Below, piece after piece: positions 1 through 5,775 of a stretch of 64,000 nucleotides of DNA. The notes beneath the pieces were generated by a model, which was not told where the DNA came from, ran no database searches, and worked only from the letters and a program-made list of their open reading frames with translations. The stretch spans positions 1 through 64,000 of the forward strand of contig JAQSCW010000043.1 of NCBI GenBank assembly GCA_029945625.1, in the 5' to 3' direction. The DNA comes from a bacterium (GTDB lineage Bacteria > Bacteroidota > Bacteroidia > B-17B0 > Aurantibacillaceae). Positions within the stretch are counted from its first letter, which is position 1. Each line of letters starts with the position of its first letter. Made by a program: the position numbers and the translations under genes.

Positions 1-38
1 CAAGTGGGGTCAGTTTGAAGTGATGAAGTGGGGCCTAT
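1..38. mobile_element. Possible end of an IS21-like insertion sequence
   Basis: The first 38 bases contain two copies of a short direct repeat, AAGTGGGGTC at 3-12 and AAGTGGGGCC at 26-35. Repeated short motifs of this kind at an element end are typical of IS21-family termini. No transposase is in the window, so the rest of the element would lie to the left. The stop codon of the minus-strand glycosyltransferase sits directly against this stretch. The assignment rests on recalled resemblance only. Confidence 0.3.
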
Positions 39-1442
39 TTAAGCGGAATTTCCATCTAGCAGCTTAAATTGATATTTAGATTTTAACACATCGTAAAGAC
101 TGTCATTAGATACTAAAACTTTATCTTTTAAAGAGAAATCAGCTGTTCGGGTAATCGTAATATTTTCACCTTTTTCTCGAAATTTATATTTATAGAATAT
201 TAATGACCCTTCCCAATTACTGTTGTAAACCTTAATACCTTCAAGGTTACTTTTACCATTACTTCTCTTGAAAAGAAATCTCTCACTTGCCTCACTCTTT
301 TTTTCATTGTTTGGAATTGTGTTAGCCTGCGCCTTTCTGAACATTAACCAATAAGGGTAGCAAAAAATTACAATTAAAACTATTACGGTAGTTCTATTCA
401 GATTTGAAAGATCAAAACGGGTTTCAAGTATAGTTTTTAATCCATAGGCTGAAACAATTGCAAAATATGGATATAGTGGTATGTCGTACCATTCAAGTTT
501 TGTAATGGAAATACTTATAATACTAAAGTAAGAACAGATTAAGAGCAGCATATCAACGAACAAGCGATCTTTAGTCTCTTTATGATTAATAAGAATCAGT
601 ACGCTCGAAATAATCATAATCAGAAACCAAAAAGCATACCTAGTAAAAATGAGGTTGTCTATGTAATATTCCCACGTATGCCTATGACCTTCGATCACTC
701 TGAATATTCTACCTGCGTCTTTAAAAATAGCTTCCCGCAAATAGCCTGGCGAATCTAAATCACGCAAAATAATTATACCTACCGCCGTCACTAATAGAAG
801 CAAAACCCCAGACCAAAAATAGCCGCTAAAAACAAAGGCTTTTAGTTTTTTATGATGTATCAGGATAAAGAAATATGCAGGAACAAAAAGTAAACTGGCG
901 TAGAGTTTTGTGCAGAAACCCAATGAAATAAATAGAAAGAAAAGAAATATCTGTCCCGATTTTCCTTCTTCAATATATTTAAAAAAATAAATATTGGCTG
1001 CTAAAGTAAACAAGGTTAGTAAGGAATCAGAATCAGCAGTTCGTGCGCTATGAAAGCCTATAAACGCTTGCGAAGTAATAAGTACGAGCGCACTTAACCA
1101 TGCGAATACCCATCCAAATCTACGTTGAGTAAATCTAAATGTCATTATAATTGATAATGCCGCAGCTATTGCGGATGGTAAACGGAGAGCTACTTCATTA
1201 TATCCAAAGAGCTTGGTAAATGCAACTTGAACCCAAACAGTTAGAGGAGGTTTGCTATTACTAATGTCAATGACACCATTGAAATATAAGGAGAAAGGAT
1301 GACCATTTTTGGCCATTTCATAGGTATTAACTGCAAACATAGATTCATCCCACCATCTCAAATGAAAAGTATCAATCTTTAGAAAGACAACCAGATAAAT
1401 TAAAATAAGTAAGATGGAATAATTTAAAAGTTGAAATCTCAT
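39..1442 (-). CDS. GT39-type membrane glycosyltransferase (ArnT/PMT-like)
   Basis: This 467-residue protein is a polytopic inner-membrane protein of the dolichyl-phosphate-mannose/ArnT superfamily, which moves a sugar from a polyprenyl-phosphate donor to an envelope acceptor. The N-terminal membrane segment is followed by RWWDES, where the acidic pair is expected to be catalytic, and by SKPPLTVW, matching the KPPL motif of ArnT-like enzymes in the first periplasmic loop. Many hydrophobic segments follow, then a soluble tail of about 90 residues. The ATG at 1442 opens directly into the first membrane segment. The 3' end abuts a possible insertion-sequence end, so the last few residues may not be native. 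The sugar and acceptor cannot be told. Confidence 0.8.
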   Translation of the reverse strand: MRFQLLNYSILLILIYLVVFLKIDTFHLRWWDESMFAVNTYEMAKNGHPFSLYFNGVIDISNSKPPLTVWVQVAFTKLFGYNEVALRLPSAIAAALSIIMTFRFTQRRFGWVFAWLSALVLITSQAFIGFHSARTADSDSLLTLFTLAANIYFFKYIEEGKSGQIFLFFLFISLGFCTKLYASLLFVPAYFFILIHHKKLKAFVFSGYFWSGVLLLLVTAVGIIILRDLDSPGYLREAIFKDAGRIFRVIEGHRHTWEYYIDNLIFTRYAFWFLIMIISSVLILINHKETKDRLFVDMLLLICSYFSIISISITKLEWYDIPLYPYFAIVSAYGLKTILETRFDLSNLNRTTVIVLIVIFCYPYWLMFRKAQANTIPNNEKKSEASERFLFKRSNGKSNLEGIKVYNSNWEGSLIFYKYKFREKGENITITRTADFSLKDKVLVSNDSLYDVLKSKYQFKLLDGNSA

Positions 1443-1518
1443 AGTCAGTGGACAAGGCTTTATGGGGCGAAAGATAAAGAAATTATTGATTTTGTTTGTG
1501 AAATAAAGTTTAGAAAGC

Positions 1519-1526
1519 TATTTTTG
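1519..1526 (+). promoter_or_regulatory. Bacteroidota -7 box before a hairpin leader
   Basis: TATTTTTG matches the Bacteroidota -7 consensus TAnnTTTG. Transcription would begin near 1531, the first base of a 10-bp perfect hairpin. It could drive a small RNA, the HTH gene at 1696, or both. Confidence 0.45.
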
Positions 1527-1528
1527 TA

Positions 1529-1598
1529 TAGTTATATTCTTTTTGGGTAGAATATAACTCAATGCCTCGCTAGGAAACTAGTGGGGCATTCTCTTTTC
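1529..1598 (+). ncRNA. Candidate small RNA or leader made of two consecutive hairpins
   Basis: Two strong hairpins lie back to back. The first pairs 1531-1540 with 1549-1558 (10 perfect pairs, 8-base loop). The second pairs 1561-1573 with 1578-1590 (13 pairs including two G-U) around a GAAA tetraloop, followed by CTCTTTTC. With the -7 box at 1519, this predicts a structured transcript of about 65 nt ending at a weak terminator. It may be a free small RNA or an attenuating leader for the HTH gene about 100 bases downstream. No known RNA family is recognised. Confidence 0.4.
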
Positions 1599-1695
1599 AA
1601 TTAATATAGTTGTGCAGTAGTGTGTAGTAGTGGGTGTAAGTGGCTTTCCGAATTTTTTAATAGAGCTAACTTTATTTTAACAAAAATAATGTACT

Positions 1696-2043
1696 ATGGA
1701 AGGTATCACATTAATAGAGGGGCAAACTTTGAAACATTGGGAACTAAGATTGCTAAACATTGAGCAAAATCAATTAGCAATTCTAAAAAAGATTGAGCAA
1801 CTAAATCCCTTAACACCTCATAACAGTGTACCCGACTTTATTTCAGTTGAAAATGCTGCTAAAAAATACCATGTGTCAAAGCAAACAATTTATAATAAAA
1901 TAAAACTCTATGTTATAAATAAGGGTAAGGCAATTGATAGATTACAAATAGGAGGTTCAAACTTGATTAATGAAATTGAGTTGTTAGAAGCATGGAGATT
2001 AAAACCTGATGTTCCCTTAATTTTTAGAAAGAAAAACAAATAG
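1696..2043 (+). CDS. Helix-turn-helix DNA-binding protein, excisionase-like
   Basis: This 115-residue protein has a charged N-terminal helix of about 45 residues and then a winged-helix/HTH segment, roughly residues 48-105, with the core ENAAKKYHVSKQTIYNKI. That is the HTH_17/MerR-like fold of excisionases and of the small helix-turn-helix proteins common on Bacteroidota mobile elements. The ATG at 1696 is the only good start, and no Shine-Dalgarno is seen, as usual in this phylum. It lies between hairpins with the same CTAGTGGGG core and about 190 bases from the 3' end of tRNA-Ser, a common integration site, which fits a mobile-element remnant. No integrase is present in the window. Confidence 0.7.
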   Translation: MEGITLIEGQTLKHWELRLLNIEQNQLAILKKIEQLNPLTPHNSVPDFISVENAAKKYHVSKQTIYNKIKLYVINKGKAIDRLQIGGSNLINEIELLEAWRLKPDVPLIFRKKNK

Positions 2044-2057
2044 TTTTTTTTGAATGC

Positions 2058-2094
2058 ACCCCCGCTAGTTTGTTCTAGTGGGGGTTCTTTTTTT
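2058..2094 (+). terminator. Rho-independent terminator of the HTH gene
   Basis: An 11-bp stem pairs 2058-2068 with 2075-2085 around a 6-base loop, with one G-U pair, and is followed by TTCTTTTTTT. It starts 15 bases after the HTH stop codon. Confidence 0.8.
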
Positions 2095-2183
2095 GCTATA
2101 TCTAAATTGTGATGTAGAAGTTATTAACAAGAAAAACCTATTCTGAAAATATTATAGTATTTATCCCCCCAGCTATCCCCCCA

Positions 2184-2214
2184 ACAAAACAAAACCCGCA
2201 ACTGGTGCGGGTTT
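2184..2214 (-). terminator. Terminator of tRNA-Ser
   Basis: On the minus strand a perfect 9-bp stem (2206-2214 with 2192-2200, 5-base loop) is followed by a T-rich run, 15 bases beyond the 3' end of tRNA-Ser. Confidence 0.75.
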
Positions 2215-2228
2215 CGTCATTGTATCTG

Positions 2229-2313
2229 CGGAGAAAGAGGGATTCGAACCCCCGGAAGTTTGACCTTCAACAGTTTTCAAGACTGCCGCAATCGACCACT
2301 CTGCCATTTCTCC
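2229..2313 (-). tRNA. tRNA-Ser (anticodon UGA)
   Basis: The minus strand folds as a class II tRNA. The acceptor strand GGAGAAA pairs with TTTCTCC, the anticodon loop reads CTTGAAA (anticodon TGA), there is a long variable arm as in serine tRNAs, and the T-arm contains GGTTCGAATCC. The discriminator is G and a complete CCA end is not encoded. It has its own -7 box at 2318-2325 and a terminator at 2184-2214. Its 5' half and promoter are repeated twice more upstream, at 2671-2737 and 3083-3149. Confidence 0.96.
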
Positions 2314-2317
2314 GGGG

Positions 2318-2325
2318 CAAAAGTA
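2318..2325 (-). promoter_or_regulatory. -7 box of intact tRNA-Ser
   Basis: TACTTTTG on the minus strand matches TAnnTTTG and ends 4 bases before the tRNA 5' end. Identical boxes stand 412 and 824 bases further out, in front of the partial tRNA copies. Confidence 0.7.
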
Positions 2326-2348
2326 CTAATTTTTTGTTCAGTTCTAAT

Positions 2349-2600
2349 TTATTTTTTTGGGAAATTTAATTTCAACCATTCTCTCCCTTTTCCAGACTTC
2401 AAAAACAGTTCTCGTTTTCGAGCAGAAGTATAATCAGGAAAAGATTCTGAATGTATCAGTACCCAAGGACATCCTGATTTGGTCGATTTTACAGAAGCTG
2501 AATTGTGCTTTTTTAGTCGGGTCCCGGCATCATTCTCTCTGGAAGATCCTGTATAATATTTATTAGTGCTTTGACTAAATAAAACGTAAATACATGCCAT
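2349..2600 (-). CDS. Small GIY-YIG nuclease, copy 1
   Basis: An 83-residue protein consisting only of a GIY-YIG nuclease domain (UvrC N-terminal/YhbQ type). It reads IYVLF...KYYTG near the N-terminus, then RLKKHN, and ends with SARKRELFLKSGKGREWLK, where the glutamate should bind the catalytic metal and the C-terminal part is the usual conserved helix. The ATG at 2600 is chosen because it opens directly on the domain. An upstream TTG would add 44 residues translated from the palindromes and the tRNA copy, which is unlikely to be real protein. The gene lies downstream of a tRNA-type promoter and a partial tRNA-Ser, and upstream of the intact tRNA-Ser. It probably nicks or cuts DNA; the target is unknown. 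Confidence 0.8.
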   Translation of the reverse strand: MACIYVLFSQSTNKYYTGSSRENDAGTRLKKHNSASVKSTKSGCPWVLIHSESFPDYTSARKRELFLKSGKGREWLKLNFPKK

Positions 2601-2614
2601 ATAGGATAGTTTTT

Positions 2615-2670
2615 CCGCCGTAGGCGGACCCGCCTGATGTGCCGCCACAGGCGGCTTGGTGTGAGGCGGG
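2615..2670. repeat. GC-rich palindromic block, copy 1 (REP-like)
   Basis: A 56-bp GC-rich block with nested hairpins: CCGCC-GTA-GGCGG at 2615-2627, GCCGCC-ACA-GGCGGC at 2641-2655, and an outer stem pairing 2629-2635 with 2664-2670. It ends exactly where the tRNA-Ser 5'-half copy begins. A third motif of the same pattern, CTCC-AAA-GGCGG, is inside the tRNA copy. The CCGCC-NNN-GGCGG form recalls REP-type repeats that are moved by a protein encoded elsewhere. Confidence 0.75.
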
Positions 2671-2725
2671 CAAGACTGCCGCAATCGACCACTCCCTCCA
2701 AAGGCGGGCAAGCTGCCATTTCTCC
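2671..2725 (-). pseudogene. tRNA-Ser 5'-half copy with a 19-nt insertion, copy 1
   Basis: Bases 2671-2694 and 2714-2725 match the intact tRNA-Ser from its 5' end to the anticodon loop (sense strand ends CTTG). Nineteen bases at 2695-2713, including a CTCC-AAA-GGCGG palindrome, interrupt the D-arm. The similarity stops in the anticodon loop, where the GC-rich block begins. It cannot make a functional tRNA but keeps the -7 box at 2730-2737. Confidence 0.85.
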
Positions 2726-2729
2726 GGGG

Positions 2730-2737
2730 CAAAAGTA
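2730..2737 (-). promoter_or_regulatory. Copied tRNA-Ser -7 box before the GIY-YIG gene
   Basis: TACTTTTG, identical to the box at 2318-2325 and 412 bases upstream of it. It would transcribe the tRNA-half, the palindromes and GIY-YIG copy 1. Confidence 0.6.
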
Positions 2738-2760
2738 CTAATTTTTTGTTCAGTTCTAAT

Positions 2761-3012
2761 TTATTTTTTTGGGAAATTTAATTTCAACCATTCTCTCCCT
2801 TTTCCAGACTTCAAAAACAGTTCTCGTTTTCGAGCAGAAGTATAATCAGGAAAAGATTCTGAATGTATCAGTACCCAAGGACATCCTGATTTGGTCGATT
2901 TTACAGAAGCTGAATTGTGCTTTTTTAGTCGGGTCCCGGCATCATTCTCTCTGGAAGATCCTGTATAATATTTATTAGTGCTTTGACTAAATAAAACGTA
3001 AATACATGCCAT
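2761..3012 (-). CDS. Small GIY-YIG nuclease, copy 2
   Basis: The 83-residue product is identical to that of the gene at 2349-2600; both lie at the same place in the 412-bp repeat. It is a single-domain GIY-YIG nuclease with KYYTG, RLKKHN and the C-terminal RELFLKSGKGREWLK segment. The ATG at 3012 is used for the same reason as in copy 1. On the minus strand the order is promoter, tRNA-half, palindromes, this gene, then the second promoter and tRNA-half. An intact frame in both copies suggests the protein is still under selection or that the copying is very recent. Confidence 0.8.
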   Translation of the reverse strand: MACIYVLFSQSTNKYYTGSSRENDAGTRLKKHNSASVKSTKSGCPWVLIHSESFPDYTSARKRELFLKSGKGREWLKLNFPKK

Positions 3013-3026
3013 ATAGGATAGTTTTT

Positions 3027-3082
3027 CCGCCGTAGGCGGACCCGCCTGATGTGCCGCCACAGGCGGCTTGGTGTGAGGCGGG
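3027..3082. repeat. GC-rich palindromic block, copy 2 (REP-like)
   Basis: Same sequence as 2615-2670, displaced by 412 bases, with the same three palindromes, and again ending exactly at the start of a tRNA-Ser 5'-half copy. Confidence 0.75.
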
Positions 3083-3137
3083 CAAGACTGCCGCAATCGA
3101 CCACTCCCTCCAAAGGCGGGCAAGCTGCCATTTCTCC
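3083..3137 (-). pseudogene. tRNA-Ser 5'-half copy with a 19-nt insertion, copy 2
   Basis: Same structure as 2671-2725, including the 19-base insertion in the D-arm and the breakpoint in the anticodon loop. Beyond 3138 the flank diverges from the other two copies but keeps CAAAAGTA, the complement of the -7 box, so this may be the original chromosomal promoter side of the tRNA locus. Confidence 0.8.
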
Positions 3138-3141
3138 GCGG

Positions 3142-3149
3142 CAAAAGTA
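3142..3149 (-). promoter_or_regulatory. Outermost tRNA-Ser-type -7 box
   Basis: TACTTTTG on the minus strand, 824 bases from the box of the intact tRNA-Ser and in a diverged context. It would read into the tRNA-half and GIY-YIG copy 2. Confidence 0.55.
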
Positions 3150-3206
3150 GTAAATTTTCGTAAACTCAAGCTAAAAAATTAACTATTTTTCTATAACTTT
3201 ATAAAA

Positions 3207-4718
3207 TTGCACGTTGACAATATTGAACATATTCGAAAACACCTTTTTTGCTTGCTTGTAGGCTCATTTCTATGCGTACAAATGGTTGCCCAGCCCTCTG
3301 TTTATTATAATTCCACGTCTTTTAATACTCCGCAGGGACTCCCCTTTATTGAAACACACATTACCATATTGGGTCAAACCCTTTTTGCGAAGTCAGAAAA
3401 CGAGAAATTCAAGAACTCAGTGAATATTATTTGTAAGATCTACAGTGACTCTGTGCTCGTAAAAGCCAATAAATACAATTTGATTGGTCCCGAATTTCAG
3501 CGAGGAAGCACCGCTCCTTCGTTTATCGACAATCAACGCTATTCCCTGCCCAATGGCAACTACTCTGTCGAACTTACCATTTCCGACAACTACAGCCCTT
3601 CTTTAAACAGCATGACCGTGTACGACAGGGTCTCGATCAGTTACAGCGATAAATTGCTTCAAAGTTCAGGAGTGCAAGCCCTTGAGAGCTTCAGCGTGTC
3701 AACTGCGGTGGGTCCACTTACAAAAAGCGGATACGATCTGGTGCCCTACACAACAAATTATTATCCGGAATCTGTCACTAAACTTTCTTTTTATCTCGAA
3801 TCATACAATGCCGCCACTGTGCTGGGAGAGAAAGCCCCTTTTGTTTATTCCTATTACCTCGAAATGGCTGAAAATGGAAAGAAGCTCAGCGATTATGGCG
3901 CGTTCCGAAAACAAGTATCAGCCGAGGTTAACCCTCTTCTTGGAAGGTTTGATATCTCCAAACTTGGCACCGGAGATTACAACCTGGTGGTAGAATTGAT
4001 CGACGCCAAAAATGTGATGCAGTTGCGTACAAAATACTTTTTTCAGCGTTTGAACAGAATGGTGGATGTTACAGCGCTGCAGGGCCTCAGTGAAATTCAA
4101 TTAAAGGCGGCCTATTTCGGACATTGTAACAATGCTGATACCCTTAAAATGTTTGTGGAATGCCTCTGGCCAATAGCCGACGGCGTTGACAAGGAACGCA
4201 TCATCAATCAATCGGTGAAAAAAGATCCTGAACTCATGAAAAATTTTGTGGTTGATTTTTGGCAACGGCGCTCTGCTGATACCGCCGACCCCCTAAAAAT
4301 GTGGGCAAGTTATTATCAAAGTGTGCAGGAAGTAATGGTGCTGTTTAAATGTGGGAAACAGAAAGGGTATTATACTGACAGGGGTCGCGTTTACCTGCAG
4401 TATGGAAAACCGAGTCAGCGTGCCGAGCGACCGAACGAACAAAACACCTTTCCCTACGAGATCTGGCAATATTACCGCACCACCGACGCTACCAACGGGC
4501 AGTTCTTCAGCAATCGAAAATTTGTGTTCGTGAACAAAATGCTCGGCGACGACTGCTACAAATTAATCCACAGCGATATGCGCGGTGAAATCAATAATCC
4601 CCGCTGGCAATTCGAATTAACCCGGAGAAACAACGATGGTCTGTCGAACCCCGACAATACGACACCGGCCGGCACCGAAAATAACCAGTTCAACGATCTT
4701 TTTAGTAATCCGCGATAA
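3207..4718 (+). CDS. GWxTD domain-containing secreted protein
   Basis: A 503-residue exported protein. A hydrophobic segment ending VQMVAQ looks like a signal peptide. The C-terminal part, about residues 300-475, is the GWxTD region with KGYYTDRGRVYLQYGKP, the hallmark block of this Bacteroidota family, followed by YEIWQYY. The middle is rich in beta structure. The start is a TTG at 3207, since no ATG precedes the signal peptide; confidence in the exact start is moderate. The molecular role of the family is not established. The stop is 5 bases before the following glycosyltransferase, which suggests cotranscription. Confidence 0.82.
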   Translation: MHVDNIEHIRKHLFCLLVGSFLCVQMVAQPSVYYNSTSFNTPQGLPFIETHITILGQTLFAKSENEKFKNSVNIICKIYSDSVLVKANKYNLIGPEFQRGSTAPSFIDNQRYSLPNGNYSVELTISDNYSPSLNSMTVYDRVSISYSDKLLQSSGVQALESFSVSTAVGPLTKSGYDLVPYTTNYYPESVTKLSFYLESYNAATVLGEKAPFVYSYYLEMAENGKKLSDYGAFRKQVSAEVNPLLGRFDISKLGTGDYNLVVELIDAKNVMQLRTKYFFQRLNRMVDVTALQGLSEIQLKAAYFGHCNNADTLKMFVECLWPIADGVDKERIINQSVKKDPELMKNFVVDFWQRRSADTADPLKMWASYYQSVQEVMVLFKCGKQKGYYTDRGRVYLQYGKPSQRAERPNEQNTFPYEIWQYYRTTDATNGQFFSNRKFVFVNKMLGDDCYKLIHSDMRGEINNPRWQFELTRRNNDGLSNPDNTTPAGTENNQFNDLFSNPR

Positions 4719-4723
4719 GAGAC

Positions 4724-5764
4724 ATGAATGAACCTAGAGCTGCGGTTATTATCCTCAATTTTAATGGCAAGTACTTTCTCGAAACATTTCTTCCTGATAT
4801 TATTAGGCACTCCCTGCCCTACCCTGTTATTGTGGCCGATAACGGCAGCACCGATGGTTCTGTTGCCTTCATGGAAGCACATCATCCGGAAGTTAGACTT
4901 ATTAAAAACAATGACAATTTTGGTTACGCCGAGGGTTATAATAGGGCTCTGTCGCAGATAAAAGCACAGTATTACATTTTGCTAAACAGCGATGTGGAAG
5001 TGACCGATAAATGGATCGATCCCATCCTGTTACTAATGAATAGCGACTCCTCCATTGCAGCTGTTCAACCCAAAATTCTCGATTACCAAAAACGCAACAC
5101 CTTCGAATATGCCGGGGCTTCGGGAGGCTTTATTGACGCGTTTGGATACCCATTTTGCAGGGGCCGAATTTTTAATTCCCTCGAATCTGATCATGCCCAG
5201 TTTAATGATGCCCGTGAAGTATTTTGGGCAACAGGTGCCTGCTTGTTTGTGAGATCCGATGCCTTCTGGCAAGTGGGCGGTCTTGATAACAACTATTTCG
5301 CACACATGGAGGAAATTGACCTCTGCTGGCGTTTAAAAAACTTCGGTTATAAAATTTATGTTGAACCGGCTTCACACATTTTTCATATCGGAGGAGGGAC
5401 TCTGAACAAACTCTCTAAACGGAAAACGTTCCTAAATTTCAGGAATAATCTCACCACCCTCACAAAAAATCATCCCCCGCAGTATCTTTTTCTAAAAGTT
5501 TTGTACCGCATGGTATTGGATGGTGTGGCGGCATTTAAATTTTTATTTGAAGGCCAGCCCAAACATTTTTTCGCGGTACTTAGAGCGCATATTAATTTTT
5601 ATGCCTGGCTTCCTCGTATTCTCATAGAAAGAAAAAAACTCAAAAATACTCAAGGATTTAAATTTACGCGCTCAGGAATATACCGCGGAAATATTGTATT
5701 TGATTATTTTATTCGTCACAAACGTATGTTTGAGGACCTGCAGGCAGGCTTTTTTCAGGATTAA
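4724..5764 (+). CDS. Family 2 glycosyltransferase (rhamnosyltransferase-like)
   Basis: A 346-residue inverting GT-A glycosyltransferase. It opens with AAVIILNFNGKYFLETFLP, then has DNGSTDGS for nucleotide-sugar binding, LLNSDVEV carrying the metal-binding aspartate, and MEEIDLCWRLK, matching the ED-x-D-x-x-x-R catalytic block of rhamnosyltransferase-like enzymes. The C-terminal 100 residues are typical of the wbbL-type subgroup. It probably adds a sugar to a lipopolysaccharide or capsule precursor at the cytoplasmic face. It follows the GWxTD gene closely and stands away from the larger glycan cluster near 60 kb. Confidence 0.85.
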   Translation: MNEPRAAVIILNFNGKYFLETFLPDIIRHSLPYPVIVADNGSTDGSVAFMEAHHPEVRLIKNNDNFGYAEGYNRALSQIKAQYYILLNSDVEVTDKWIDPILLLMNSDSSIAAVQPKILDYQKRNTFEYAGASGGFIDAFGYPFCRGRIFNSLESDHAQFNDAREVFWATGACLFVRSDAFWQVGGLDNNYFAHMEEIDLCWRLKNFGYKIYVEPASHIFHIGGGTLNKLSKRKTFLNFRNNLTTLTKNHPPQYLFLKVLYRMVLDGVAAFKFLFEGQPKHFFAVLRAHINFYAWLPRILIERKKLKNTQGFKFTRSGIYRGNIVFDYFIRHKRMFEDLQAGFFQD

Positions 5765-5775
5765 ATAAGAACCAT

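Larger units (their letters stand above)
2301..3138. repeat. 412-bp tandem duplication carrying GIY-YIG gene and tRNA-Ser 5' half
   Basis: The sequence repeats with an exact period of 412 bases from 2301 to 3138, just over two units. Each unit contains tRNA-Ser promoter DNA, a complete minus-strand GIY-YIG nuclease gene, a GC-rich palindromic block and a copy of the 5' half of tRNA-Ser. No mismatch was seen between the units, and the two encoded proteins are identical, so the duplication is recent, under gene conversion, or an assembly artefact. The last bases of the first unit's left edge belong to the intact tRNA-Ser itself. Confidence 0.95.

Noticed and set aside
2166-2183. Two close copies of ATCCCCCCA beside tRNA-Ser as an attachment site
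   Set aside because: Nine-base repeats next to each other without an integrase or a matching distant copy are not enough.
2349-2732. Longer 127-residue form of the GIY-YIG protein
   Set aside because: The extra N-terminal 44 residues come from the palindromic block and the tRNA half and start at a TTG; the ATG at the nuclease domain is more credible.
2671-3137. Second and third functional tRNA-Ser genes
   Set aside because: Both copies lack everything 3' of the anticodon loop and have a 19-base insertion in the D-arm.
2513-3169. Short overlapping frames in the palindrome and tRNA copies on both strands
   Set aside because: They are repeated by the 412-bp duplication and run through tRNA and palindrome sequence. 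Only the 83-codon nuclease frame has a recognisable fold.
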